NCBI GenBank assembly: GCA_017428725.1
Contig: JAFRQH010000003.1
Span: 1-64,000, forward strand
DNA length: 64,000 nt
Reading direction: 5' to 3'
DNA from: Bacteroidales bacterium
Lineage (GTDB): Bacteria > Bacteroidota > Bacteroidia > Bacteroidales > UBA932
Below the pieces are notes generated by a model. It made no database searches and was not told where the DNA came from. It saw only the letters and a program-made list of their open reading frames with translations. The position numbers and the translations under genes were made by a program. Positions 25,047-33,685 of this stretch are shown here, piece after piece (the stretch's first letter is position 1; each line of letters opens with the position of its first letter).

Positions 25047-25751
25047 TTACACGAGCTTCCGCTTTCGCAGCAGCTGCTGTGTCTCTTCGGAGATGACGCA
25101 TCCGTGGTCCAGGAGGGCCTGGACGCGGGCGGTCACGCCTTTGGCGACGCGGTCGGAGATGGTCTTCGAGGCGAGCGCCTTCGAGATGTACGACCGGCAG
25201 TTCTTCTCGTTGAAGGAGGTGGCCTGGGCGGCCTTCTCTTTCTCCAGGAGGAAGGTGTCGATCTGTTTCCAGCCCGCGGCGATGCGTTCCTGTGCGGCGA
25301 TGATGCCGGCGCGGTGCTCGGCGCGGTCCTTGTCGGTCCGGGCGGCTTTCATCTTCTCGTGGTGGGCGCGGCGGACCTTGTATTCCGCGGTCGTCTCGTC
25401 GTAGATCTTCTGCATCTCCGGCGGGAGGGCGGCGCGAGAGGTGCGGCGCTCATCGTAGGTCTTGAAGATGATCTCGGGGCGCTGCGGCGCTTCCGGAGCT
25501 GCAGCGGCCGGTGCCTGGGCGGCGGGGAACCGGTTGAAGCGGGCTTCATCTGTGGCGGCGTTCGGGTTCACGTATTTGTGGACCGGGGACTCGTCGATTT
25601 TCCGCAGCTCATAGAGAAGCATCGGCATGTCCTTCTTGCGGCCGATGAACGACATCAGGGACTGGTTCGGGGAATACGTGCAAAACAGGCGAAATCCGGA
25701 CGCGAAGTCCGGATTTGCCTGTTGCAGGTATTCGTGGATCGGCTCGACCAT
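25047..25751 (-). CDS. Coiled-coil hypothetical protein in the capsid block
   Basis: A 234-residue protein with an Ala/Pro-rich linker at about 76-90 and a long charged coiled coil at about 110-180. No family is recognised. It starts 8 bp after the probable tail-tube gene and ends before the terminase promoter, so it is the last gene of the capsid operon. A tail chaperone or scaffold-like role is possible. Nothing points to an enzyme. Confidence 0.62.
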   Translation of the reverse strand: MVEPIHEYLQQANPDFASGFRLFCTYSPNQSLMSFIGRKKDMPMLLYELRKIDESPVHKYVNPNAATDEARFNRFPAAQAPAAAAPEAPQRPEIIFKTYDERRTSRAALPPEMQKIYDETTAEYKVRRAHHEKMKAARTDKDRAEHRAGIIAAQERIAAGWKQIDTFLLEKEKAAQATSFNEKNCRSYISKALASKTISDRVAKGVTARVQALLDHGCVISEETQQLLRKRKLV

Positions 25752-25759
25752 CTCTTCTA

Positions 25760-26341
25760 TCAGCTGGCCGGGGTGAAGACGCCGGTGCTGCAGTCGAAGG
25801 TGCCGTCTTCGAGGGCGACGTCGCCTTCATAGACCGGGAGCATGCTCACGTCCGGGCATTCCACGTCGAAGACGATGCCCTTCGTGGATCCGGCGGCGTC
25901 GCCGGAGTTCGGGGTGGCAACCGTCGTCGAGCGGTAGTCCGGGGAACCGATCACATGCCAGCGGCCGGCGGACTTGGCGAGATAGACGTAGTCGTCGTTG
26001 ATGGAGGCCTTCGCGAAGCCGAGGGCGGCAGCGGTCAGGTCGGGGAAGGAGCAGGAAAGCTTGTTGTTGAACATCTTGCAATCGGTGTCTCCGATCGTCT
26101 CCGCAGACAGGGAGCCTTTGCCCTGGGTGGAGTAGATCTTCTGGAAATACTTTCCTTCTGCAAGCACGAAGTCGCCGGAGTATTTCGCAAGGTCACTTTC
26201 GGTGATCGTGTTGTTCTTATCCGGGTCGTTCTCGATCGTCGGCCAGGCGCTGATGTAGCGCTTGCGGACGCGATAAATGGTGGTACCAATCCCCGAGGGA
26301 TTGATACCGCCAATGTTAAAATCCAGATTTGCGTGCAGCAT
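25760..26341 (-). CDS. Probable major tail (tube) protein
   Basis: A 193-residue beta-rich protein encoded directly after the major capsid gene. It begins MLHANLDFNIGGINPSGIG and has a strand-rich C-terminus with FDVECPDVSMLPVYEGD. Size and order (capsid, then tube) suit a tail-tube protein. A head decoration protein is the main alternative. No catalytic motif is seen. Confidence 0.55.
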   Translation of the reverse strand: MLHANLDFNIGGINPSGIGTTIYRVRKRYISAWPTIENDPDKNNTITESDLAKYSGDFVLAEGKYFQKIYSTQGKGSLSAETIGDTDCKMFNNKLSCSFPDLTAAALGFAKASINDDYVYLAKSAGRWHVIGSPDYRSTTVATPNSGDAAGSTKGIVFDVECPDVSMLPVYEGDVALEDGTFDCSTGVFTPAS

Positions 26342-26365
26342 AACAGGTGGATTTGTGGGTTAGAC

Positions 26366-27616
26366 TTATTCCGTGGCCATCGCCTGCTTGACGACGACGT
26401 CGAGGTGGCCGTTGCCAGCGGAGATGCGGACCGTGGCCTGGCGAGGCGTTGCCTCGGTGTTCGTGGCGTCGTAGGCGTAGGCGGTGCGGGTGAAGCGGAC
26501 CTTGTTGCCGGTGGCGGCGACGGTCAGCCAGGAGGCGCCTTCGGTGATCACGGCCGCAGAGACGTTCGCGCCGTTGGAGGCGGAGTAGGTGCGGTCGTTG
26601 TAGCCGGAGGTGGCCGGAGCTTCGATGAGCTGGTCGCCGGAGATCACGGTTTCGCCGGAGACGCTGCCGGCCGCGGGCTTCGCGACCATCAGGAACTCGG
26701 CGTCGATCATCTCGAACTGGACGCCCCAGAAGAAGCACATGAAGAACTGGACGACCTTCGGGTTGTCCGGGACGCGGACCAGGACCTTCTCCTTGTTGGA
26801 TTCCTGATCGCAGCCGACGAGCATGTTGTTCTTCGTGGTGAGGTAGATGTACGGGCTGTTCTTCTGGCCGGAGAGGGCGACGATCTCGCAGTGGTCGTCG
26901 GTACCGTGCAGCCACTTGCGGCCGTAGGCGCTGTTGTAGTTCACGGCGCCGAAGTGCGCGAGGAACCACTCATCGTACAGGAGCTTCACGCTGCGCGGGA
27001 CGAACATCTTGAGGTTGTCGGCCTCCTGGAGCTCTTCGGAAGCACCGTCATAGATGCTCTTCAGCACGTCACCGACGTTGGCGGCGGTGATGGCTGCGAC
27101 ATCCATGTAGTTGCCCTTCAGGGCGGAGATGTTGCCAGCGGTGATCTCCGCAGCGGCGATTGTGTCGAAGCCGTTGAAGAGGGCCAGGGTGTTCGTGCCG
27201 TTGTCGTTGCGGACGGCGGCGAACAGGGCGGCGGCGAGCTTCTTCGACACGCTCTTGCCCATCGCCATCGACAGGTCGCGGACGATCTCCATGTCGGTGC
27301 GCTTGGTCTTGTCAGACGCGGCCTCGCCATAGACGGTCGTATAGAGCTGGTACGGGTCGAATTCCTCCAGCACGTCGCCCAGGTAAGTCGTGAGCTTGCG
27401 GGCCTTGATGCTGGCGGTGTCAGTTGCACCCTTCGCGGTCTTGTAAGGGCGGGCTTCAGCGCCGGAACCGACGGCTCCGACGGTCTCGTCGCCGGCGACG
27501 CCGCGGCGCAGGGTCATGTGCGCCAGGGCGGTCGTCATCAGGGCGGCGACGGGCATCGCCAAGATCTCTTTGCGGAACTTGGCGGAAGAATTAACAAGAA
27601 GACTTGCGATTTCCAT
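26366..27616 (-). CDS. Major capsid protein with C-terminal BACON-like domain
   Basis: A 416-residue protein. Residues 1 to about 330 form the shell domain, recognised by its place after the protease-scaffold gene and by typical capsid character. Residues about 335-416 look like an added all-beta BACON domain: a strand pattern with ITEGASWLTVAA, then PRQATVRISAGNG and a terminal VVVKQA. BACON domains bind glycans, notably mucin, in Bacteroidetes proteins and phages. This gives capsids a surface Ig-like domain that could hold the phage in mucus. It is co-transcribed with protease and tail-tube genes. Confidence 0.85.
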   Translation of the reverse strand: MEIASLLVNSSAKFRKEILAMPVAALMTTALAHMTLRRGVAGDETVGAVGSGAEARPYKTAKGATDTASIKARKLTTYLGDVLEEFDPYQLYTTVYGEAASDKTKRTDMEIVRDLSMAMGKSVSKKLAAALFAAVRNDNGTNTLALFNGFDTIAAAEITAGNISALKGNYMDVAAITAANVGDVLKSIYDGASEELQEADNLKMFVPRSVKLLYDEWFLAHFGAVNYNSAYGRKWLHGTDDHCEIVALSGQKNSPYIYLTTKNNMLVGCDQESNKEKVLVRVPDNPKVVQFFMCFFWGVQFEMIDAEFLMVAKPAAGSVSGETVISGDQLIEAPATSGYNDRTYSASNGANVSAAVITEGASWLTVAATGNKVRFTRTAYAYDATNTEATPRQATVRISAGNGHLDVVVKQAMATE

Positions 27617-27637
27617 AATGAGAAAGAATTTTGAAAG

Positions 27638-28909
27638 TTAGTCTTTGAGGAAGTCCTGGCAGGCATTCAGCGCGTCGTCGAAGGTCTCGGCAGGAGCGAT
27701 CTCCTGGGCTTCGCCTTCGGGGGCGTGGTCCACCTGGATGCCGCCGGGGGTAGCGGCTGCGTTGTTCGCGCGCTCGATCGCGGCGTTCAGAGAGGTCTCC
27801 AGCTCGGCGATGCGTGCATCGCGCTCGGAGATCGTCTGGCGGGCGGCGTCGAGATCTGCCTGGAGCTGGGTGTTGGAATCCTGGAGCCCGGAGGCGCCAG
27901 CGAGGGCGGCTTCCACGGCCTCCAGCTGATTCGGCTGCAGATGCGTGGATCCGTCGGCGTCGAATACCTGGCCTTCAAAGGCAGGCATCGCGACGAGGGT
28001 CGGGTAGTTGTTTTGCGTTTCCATATCAGTTGTTTGTTCTGAAATTGTCTCCTGCTCGCCGGTCGGCAGCTGGGCGGCGGCCAGGCCGATCACGGCCTTC
28101 AGCGCATCGTCGAAGCTTCCGATGGCGTCGATCAGCGTGCCGACGACGTCGCGGGCATAGTAGTCGCGGCCTGTCAGCTGATCGTCGCGGGCGTCCGGGC
28201 GGTTCGCCTTCATATCCTGGATGAATTTCTCATTCCTGGGATTCAGGCGCTCTTCGCGGATCACCTGGAAATTTCCTTCCAGGGCCTTCTCGTAGGCGCC
28301 GTTCTTATCGACGGCGGTGTCGGCATAGATGCGGGCGCGGACGAAGCCGTCCGGATCCTTCTGGTATTTCGGGAAGCCGGAGATCTCCATCATCGTGCCG
28401 ATGCAGCCGATGATATCCATCTGGTTGTGCGCGATGATCCGGTTGCAGTAGGAGATCGCGTAGATGCAGGCGGAGGCGGCGCAGCCGTCCACGTAGGCGA
28501 CGATCGGCTTCTGCAGGCGAGTGATGGCGTCAGCGAGCTCATCCACGGCGTTCGCGGAGCCGCCGCCGGAGTCAGCGACGAGGATGTGGCCGATGATCTC
28601 GGGATCCGCGTCGGCTTCCAGCAGCTTGTTGCCGATGGTGCGGGCGCCGGGCGTGCCGCAGCTGTCGTGCTTCAGCATCGTGCCGGTGAGATAGGTGACG
28701 TACACGGATTTCCCGTCGAAGGCGGAGGGAGATCCGGCCGGAGCGTCCAGCAGGCCGTCACATTTGACGGTGTAGGGTTCGGGGGCCTTGTCGAATTCCG
28801 TGATATAGCCCCGGAGCACGCCCTGCAGGATAGGCGCCATCACAGCCGCCTGCTCGGGGCTGATCATCCAGGGGCCCCGGAGATTGAGGGCCAGGTTTGA
28901 AAGTTTCAT
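27638..28909 (-). CDS. S49-type prohead protease fused to scaffold
   Basis: A 423-residue protein. Residues about 65-285 resemble S49 (SppA-like) or ClpP-fold peptidases: DSGGGSANAVDEL, and the nucleophile-bearing segment DGCAASACIYAIS with Ser in ASAC. Residues about 330-423 are helical and coiled-coil (LEAVEAALAGASGLQDSN onward), typical of scaffolding protein. Such fusions guide procapsid assembly and are then self-cleaved. The gene heads the capsid operon, with its ATG 19 bp after the promoter at 28929. Confidence 0.85.
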   Translation of the reverse strand: MKLSNLALNLRGPWMISPEQAAVMAPILQGVLRGYITEFDKAPEPYTVKCDGLLDAPAGSPSAFDGKSVYVTYLTGTMLKHDSCGTPGARTIGNKLLEADADPEIIGHILVADSGGGSANAVDELADAITRLQKPIVAYVDGCAASACIYAISYCNRIIAHNQMDIIGCIGTMMEISGFPKYQKDPDGFVRARIYADTAVDKNGAYEKALEGNFQVIREERLNPRNEKFIQDMKANRPDARDDQLTGRDYYARDVVGTLIDAIGSFDDALKAVIGLAAAQLPTGEQETISEQTTDMETQNNYPTLVAMPAFEGQVFDADGSTHLQPNQLEAVEAALAGASGLQDSNTQLQADLDAARQTISERDARIAELETSLNAAIERANNAAATPGGIQVDHAPEGEAQEIAPAETFDDALNACQDFLKD

Positions 28910-28928
28910 GCGTTCAATCTTTTGTCAA

Positions 28929-28964
28929 GCAAAGGTAAATCCGCCGTTTTTAGAGATTTGCGAC
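28929..28964 (-). promoter_or_regulatory. Phage-type late promoter for capsid operon
   Basis: Minus strand: TGTCGCA, 21 bp, TACCTTTG, 19 bp before the protease ATG. The upstream box lies within the last codons of the 149-aa gene (28950-29399). Confidence 0.65.
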
Positions 28965-29399
28965 AGAGGGAACGTCCAAAAGCACGCCGTGAAGGCTCTT
29001 GCATTCGATTCTGAAGGTGAATCCGGAGCTGGAGATACCGGATACGCCGTCGGTCCAGGTGAAGGTCGGCAGGAATTCCTTCGAGCCGATCACGTATTTC
29101 ACGCCGGAGATCAGTTCGACCTCGAAGATGTATTTCCGGCCGGTCAGCTCCTGGAGGATGGGCCGGTAGGAGTCTTTTCCTGCGCGGAGTGCGGCCGTGA
29201 GCGAGAATTCCGAGCGCTTTCCTTCGGCGTCGTAGGGCCAGTTCTCGGAGATCTCGGCCGTCTCCGGCACGAAGGGCAGATCCGAGAGGGTGTCGAGCAG
29301 GAAGCTGTTCAGGGTGAAAGACGAGCCGGCGGGGAGGTAGCTGTAGTCGGCCACTTTCGTGTGATGGATATAGCGGATTTTTCGGACGCCTAACTTCAT
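28950..29399 (-). CDS. Hypothetical phage protein
   Basis: A 149-residue, beta-rich protein with no recognised motif, beginning MKLGVRKIRYIHHTKV. It is encoded ahead of the capsid operon and behind the 173-aa gene that has its own phage promoter. It may be a minor head or tail component; position is the only evidence. Confidence 0.62.
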   Translation of the reverse strand: MKLGVRKIRYIHHTKVADYSYLPAGSSFTLNSFLLDTLSDLPFVPETAEISENWPYDAEGKRSEFSLTAALRAGKDSYRPILQELTGRKYIFEVELISGVKYVIGSKEFLPTFTWTDGVSGISSSGFTFRIECKSLHGVLLDVPSVANL

Positions 29400-29444
29400 A
29401 TCAGTCTTGATTTTAATGGTCGATTTTTATGGACGTGAAGGAGA

Positions 29445-29966
29445 CTAAAAAAAGATCGGGATTTCGTATTTTTCGGTGTTTTTGTGACGGTAGCGGTACC
29501 AGTCTTTCGACAGGCGGGCGATGATCTGGTTGTTGATCGGCAGGTCAAAGTCCGACAGGAAGGAGCCTATGGCGTGGCGGATCTGCTCGTCCTGGCCGTC
29601 GCTGTAGCGCGAGATCATATAGATGCGGAAGGCGGCGCGGATCTGGTTTTCCAGGTAGCGGCGAATGGCGGCCTGGCCGGCTTCGGAGATATAGCAGCGG
29701 TAGAGCTCGTTGATGTAGATCTCGCGGTCCGCGGCCCGGTTGTACGTCTTATGCTGCCGCACGTCCAGCAGCTCGACGGCGATATATTCGCTGCGGTCCT
29801 GGATGATGCGGTAGTCGTTCGGAAGAGTGTCGAGATTCTGCTTGACGATGCCCCAGAGGTTCGTGCGCCGGTCGAGCCGGATCACGTCGGAGCCTCCGTT
29901 GTTGGCGACGACCCAGTTGTGGATGATCGCGCCGACCTTGATATCAGCAGTGGATGAACTTTTCAC
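29445..29966 (-). CDS. Hypothetical protein, first gene of the late region
   Basis: A 173-residue protein with a mixed alpha/beta N-terminus and a helical basic C-terminus ending KYEIPIFF. No domain is recognised. Its -7 box ends 5 bp before the ATG, so the transcript would be nearly leaderless. Its isolation at the junction of early and late regions is consistent with a late-gene regulator, or with a structural gene. Choosing between these needs more than the sequence shows. Confidence 0.65.
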   Translation of the reverse strand: MKSSSTADIKVGAIIHNWVVANNGGSDVIRLDRRTNLWGIVKQNLDTLPNDYRIIQDRSEYIAVELLDVRQHKTYNRAADREIYINELYRCYISEAGQAAIRRYLENQIRAAFRIYMISRYSDGQDEQIRHAIGSFLSDFDLPINNQIIARLSKDWYRYRHKNTEKYEIPIFF

Positions 29967-29971
29967 GATCG

Positions 29972-30006
29972 CAAAAGTAATGGTCCGCCGGTTGAAAGGT
30001 TTGACA
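29972..30006 (-). promoter_or_regulatory. Phage-type late promoter at early-late boundary
   Basis: Minus strand: TGTCAAA, 20 bp, TACTTTTG, immediately upstream of the 29966 gene. The upstream box is the most divergent of the six (TGTCAAA rather than TGTCCTA). Confidence 0.6.
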
Positions 30007-30382
30007 GGTCATTCTCGTGCAATCGCACCACGAATATAGTGAAAAATATGCTGACGCGAAAATTTCGCGATTTTTTTGACGCTTTGACGCAGGGTATTCA
30101 AGTGATTGATAATCAGTGGGGTTTTCCGTGTCAAGTGTCTTTTTCGGAGCTTGACCGGGGGTCTTCCCGGAAACACGTGTAACTCGCTGACTATCAATCG
30201 GGTCAGTTTTTTGAACAACATTTCTGGCTGAAAATCGGTCAGAGTCATTTGGTCAAGTAATTGTTTGAAAAGTTGACGCCTTTAATTAATTGTATATCAT
30301 ATTCTTACAAGGGTGCGTCAATGCGTCAGCGAAAAAAGGAGGAATTTTCGTTGTATAAAAAAATTAGTCCGGCCCGGGGCAT
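30007..30382. other. Intergenic region with TGACGC repeats
   Basis: 376 bp without a convincing gene, AT-rich compared with its surroundings. TGACGC occurs as direct copies at 30052, 30077, 30085 and 30274 and inverted at 30315 and 30323. A short frame (79 aa, 30009-30248, minus) is open but has no family signature, and I do not call it. Clustered short iterons next to replication genes may mark an origin or a regulator-binding region. Confidence 0.5.
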
Positions 30383-30413
30383 AAAAACGAGTCCCGGGGC
30401 GTTCCGGGACTCG
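30383..30413 (-). terminator. Intrinsic terminator of the early operon
   Basis: Perfect 10-bp stem CGAGTCCCGG/CCGGGACTCG with a 6-nt loop, followed in minus-strand reading by TTTTTAT. It lies 18 bp after the stop of the 85-aa gene, so it should end the leftward replication transcript. Confidence 0.88.
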
Positions 30414-30431
30414 TATAATAAGGTGACGCTG

Positions 30432-30689
30432 TCAGCGGCCTGGCTGGATATAGACCGGCCAGCCTTCGTATATCATCTGCAGCAGCTGGCGGTGCGTCGT
30501 CTCCCTGACGAAGTCGGTGTAGTAGGATCCGGCATCGGGCCCGATTCTCACCTTGTAGAGGACGGCCCTTCCGCGGTAGAGATCGGAGCTCCTGGCCAGT
30601 ACCATACCGTCCGGAGGCGACTCGTAGCACCATATCGGCTCCGAGCGGCCCCTGATCCAGATTCGCAGGTCCAGTTTGCGCGGTTCCAT
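30432..30689 (-). CDS. Small hypothetical protein downstream of primase
   Basis: An 85-residue protein with the start MEPRKLDLRIWIRGRSEP and no recognised domain. Its ATG overlaps the primase stop (ATGA), so it is translated with primase-helicase. It is the last gene before the terminator at 30383-30413. A replication accessory role is a guess from position. Confidence 0.65.
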   Translation of the reverse strand: MEPRKLDLRIWIRGRSEPIWCYESPPDGMVLARSSDLYRGRAVLYKVRIGPDAGSYYTDFVRETTHRQLLQMIYEGWPVYIQPGR

Positions 30690-33676
30690 CAGAAGAGCGG
30701 CTTTTCGTCAGCTTCGCTCTGGGGCGCGGAGGCAGCTGCTGCGGGTCCGTTCTCCCAGGGCTCCGGCTGTCCAGTACCAGACCCGTCCCCCGCTCCCCCA
30801 TCGGGCTGATCGACGCTGGAGAGGATGACGCCGACGGGGAGGTCTTCGCTCTTCGTCGTGTCGATGAAGAAGTAGTAGCGGTCCTCGCCCAGGATCTTGC
30901 GGCGGATGTCGTTGCGCTGCTTCTCCGTGTCGGAGGTCATCAGGCACTGCGGATTGAAGATCCAGTCCTTGTACTGGCAGAACATCTGCAGGCGCTTCTT
31001 GAAGGTCTGCGTCTTCATCATCTCGGCCAGGCTCTTCGGCAGCGTGGTCTTGTATTCGTCGAAGACCTTCTTCGTCTCGTGCAGCTGGTTCAGCTTGTCT
31101 TCGGTGAAGTAGTCCTCGGCCCAGTAGAGGAATTCCTGGGTCATGGCCTTCTTCAGGTTGCGCTGTTCCAGGGAGCGCATCGACGGCTGGATCCTGACGC
31201 GGAATTTCTTCCAGACGATCAGGCAGTTGAACATGAAGTTGTAGAAGTGGTTCATGTCCTCGGTGCCGTAGTCCTGGATGAGCGTCCGGTGGAATTCCAT
31301 ATCCGGAGAGCGGTGCGTCAGTCCCTGGGCGGGATCCTCGGAGTGGTAGTAGTTCGAGAAGGCCGCGAACCAGGTGCGCCGCTTCATGGATCCGTCGAAG
31401 TTGGTGATGGCGTGGTTCGAGCTGAAGCTGACTTTCGGGCTGTCGGCATAGGAGAGCGTGACTTTGTCGGCATATTTGGCGTTCACCTCCATCTTGCCGG
31501 TGATCCAGTTCATGAAGTAGTGCAGGTCGATCTTGGAATTGAGGTCGTCGATGTAGATCGTGTCCGTGTATCCTTTCTTCACCTTCTGGAGGATGAATTC
31601 CATCTTGTCGGATTTCAGCGAGCGGCCGTCGATGTACTCCTGGCGGCGCAGCTGCTCGACGGATCCCAGCAGGATCGACTTGCCGGTACCGCCGCGGTGC
31701 TCCCCTTCGTCCCCTTGTTCGGTCTCCATCGCATAGACGCCATACGGTTTCGCGGCATCCTTGTGCTTGGAGAGCATGTAGCCGAGCATCGCGACCTTCG
31801 CGATGAAGTTCAGGTCGTGTTCGGCGGCCTGGTCATCGGTCAGCTTGTATCCGGCTTCCTCTTCCTGCCACCAGACGCGGCCGGTGTTATAGACGAACTG
31901 GAGCCAGTCGAAGTCCGGCCGGTGGATCTCCAGGCGATAGCGCCTTGTATCCTTCACGGCGTCAGCTTGCTTCTTCTGCGAGAGATAATCTGGGGTCCGA
32001 GGGGTGCAGCGCGCGAGCAGGGCGAGTGCGTCCGCATATTCCTGTGTGTAGTCGATCGTGAAGAAGGGCTGCTCGGCCTTGAAGTCGTGGTTAATGATCT
32101 TGTCGGAATAGACGAAATACGGGCAGTCAGACGGCTTCACGGTCTCGATGCCGGCGGCCGTCACCTTGATGATGGCGTTGCGGAAGAAGAAGTAGTCCGC
32201 GTCGGCCGTGTAGGCGTCGAAGTCCGGCTGGATCCGCCGGAGGTTGGCGAAGGAATCCTTGCTGATCTGCTTGGACCGGAAGATGGAGTTGGCCAGCGCC
32301 TGCCTGTAGTATTGCGGGTGCTGGATCAGGTAGTTCTGCAGCTCGTGCATGCAGCGGGATTTGATCTCGTCCGGGTGGATCACCTCGACGCGGTTGTCCT
32401 TGACGTGGCAGAAGGTGAACGTCTTGCCGGGGTCGTCGATGGTGTAGAAGCCCAGGGCCTGCAGGAATCCATACATCTGTGAGTTGTTGATGTCGTAGCC
32501 GGTCAGCGTGCGCTTCTTGTCGAGCTTTTCCTGCCAGAATTTCAGTCCGCCGGCCAGCTTGACCATATTGTCGAAGATCTGGTCCACGGGTCCGAGTTCC
32601 GGGCGCCGGTAGTGCACGAAGAAGTCCTTCGCGTCCTTGCACTGGCCGCCTTTGCGCGTGCGGAGCTGCGACAGGTCCGCGGGCAGCTGGATGATGGCGA
32701 TGTCGAGGAAAGCCAGGGCGATCTTCTGCATCTGCTTGATGCCGGTGTCGTCGATGTCGTAGAGGATGTAGAGTTTCTTGGCGATCTTGCCGAGCGTCGC
32801 GTATTCGTGCGGCGTGAGGTCTGCGGTCTCGCTGTTGAGCCAGCAGACGTGATATCCGGCGCGCCTGACGTTCAGGGCGTCGGAGGGTCCGCTGCAGATG
32901 ATCAGCTCCTTCCAGGTCAGGTCCTGCTCTTCGCTGTCTTCGTCGTCTGGATCGGCCGGGACGACAAAGGGGTTGATCTCCGTGCCGGAGGCTTTCTCGT
33001 AGCGCTGCAGGAATTCCGCTTCGCCGGAGATCAGGCCTTCGGGCTTCTGGCCGACCCACAGGAAGCGCAGCTCGCCGAGCGGCTGGTAGAGCTTGCCGTA
33101 GGAGTCGTAGTCGTAGTAGTAGATCGGGTATTCGTCGGTCGCGCCGATCTGCCAGGAGTCGCCTTTGGCGTTGGCCCGGGTGATATAGGAATCCACGGGC
33201 TTCAGGCAGAAGAGGTCGCAGATCTCCTGCGTGATCTTGTAGCCGAGCATGTCGAGCTCCGCCTGCGTGAACTTGCCGCCTTTGCGGAGCTGGACGGTGA
33301 TCTCGTCCTGCGGGGGCATCCGCTTCATCGTGGGCTCCGGCCGTCCGGCGGGGCGTCCGCTGCGGTCGCGCAGGAGGTCCGGGGCGAACTGCTGCGCGAT
33401 CCATTCCAGGGCCTGCGGGAATTTCAGGTTCAGCTCGCGCTGCACGAGCGTGATGGCCGTGTAGGCCTTCGTGTCCGTGCCGCCTTTGTCCTGGATGAAC
33501 CAGGTGCCGTTCTTCTGGGAGACGGTGCAGCTGGGCTTGCGGTCGTCGCCGCGGATGCGGAAATTGCGCCGGCCGCTGAAGCCGACGGCGCTCTGCGGGT
33601 AGAAATACAGGATCACGGCCTTGCCGCCTTCAGTCGCGGCGAGGACGTCTTCTTTGGTTATGCTGTAGTCATTCAT
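30689..33676 (-). CDS. Primase-helicase, replication protein
   Basis: At 995 residues this is the only large replication gene. Residues about 270-340 have a Toprim-like region (LIICSGPSDALN, then LYILYDIDDTG). Residues about 660-780 form a P-loop helicase domain with HRGGTGKSIL (Walker A) and TIYIDDLN (Walker B-like). This arrangement fits a phage primase-helicase of the D5/SF3-like type, which would unwind and prime phage DNA while the host polymerase extends. No phage DNA polymerase is found in the window. The C-terminal 40 residues are low-complexity. Confidence 0.85.
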   Translation of the reverse strand: MNDYSITKEDVLAATEGGKAVILYFYPQSAVGFSGRRNFRIRGDDRKPSCTVSQKNGTWFIQDKGGTDTKAYTAITLVQRELNLKFPQALEWIAQQFAPDLLRDRSGRPAGRPEPTMKRMPPQDEITVQLRKGGKFTQAELDMLGYKITQEICDLFCLKPVDSYITRANAKGDSWQIGATDEYPIYYYDYDSYGKLYQPLGELRFLWVGQKPEGLISGEAEFLQRYEKASGTEINPFVVPADPDDEDSEEQDLTWKELIICSGPSDALNVRRAGYHVCWLNSETADLTPHEYATLGKIAKKLYILYDIDDTGIKQMQKIALAFLDIAIIQLPADLSQLRTRKGGQCKDAKDFFVHYRRPELGPVDQIFDNMVKLAGGLKFWQEKLDKKRTLTGYDINNSQMYGFLQALGFYTIDDPGKTFTFCHVKDNRVEVIHPDEIKSRCMHELQNYLIQHPQYYRQALANSIFRSKQISKDSFANLRRIQPDFDAYTADADYFFFRNAIIKVTAAGIETVKPSDCPYFVYSDKIINHDFKAEQPFFTIDYTQEYADALALLARCTPRTPDYLSQKKQADAVKDTRRYRLEIHRPDFDWLQFVYNTGRVWWQEEEAGYKLTDDQAAEHDLNFIAKVAMLGYMLSKHKDAAKPYGVYAMETEQGDEGEHRGGTGKSILLGSVEQLRRQEYIDGRSLKSDKMEFILQKVKKGYTDTIYIDDLNSKIDLHYFMNWITGKMEVNAKYADKVTLSYADSPKVSFSSNHAITNFDGSMKRRTWFAAFSNYYHSEDPAQGLTHRSPDMEFHRTLIQDYGTEDMNHFYNFMFNCLIVWKKFRVRIQPSMRSLEQRNLKKAMTQEFLYWAEDYFTEDKLNQLHETKKVFDEYKTTLPKSLAEMMKTQTFKKRLQMFCQYKDWIFNPQCLMTSDTEKQRNDIRRKILGEDRYYFFIDTTKSEDLPVGVILSSVDQPDGGAGDGSGTGQPEPWENGPAAAASAPQSEADEKPLF

Positions 33677-33685
33677 TTTTCCCCT

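Noticed and set aside
30009..30248. 79-aa minus-strand frame in the iteron region
   Set aside because: No recognisable domain, it covers the TGACGC repeats, and its composition is basic and unlike neighbouring genes.
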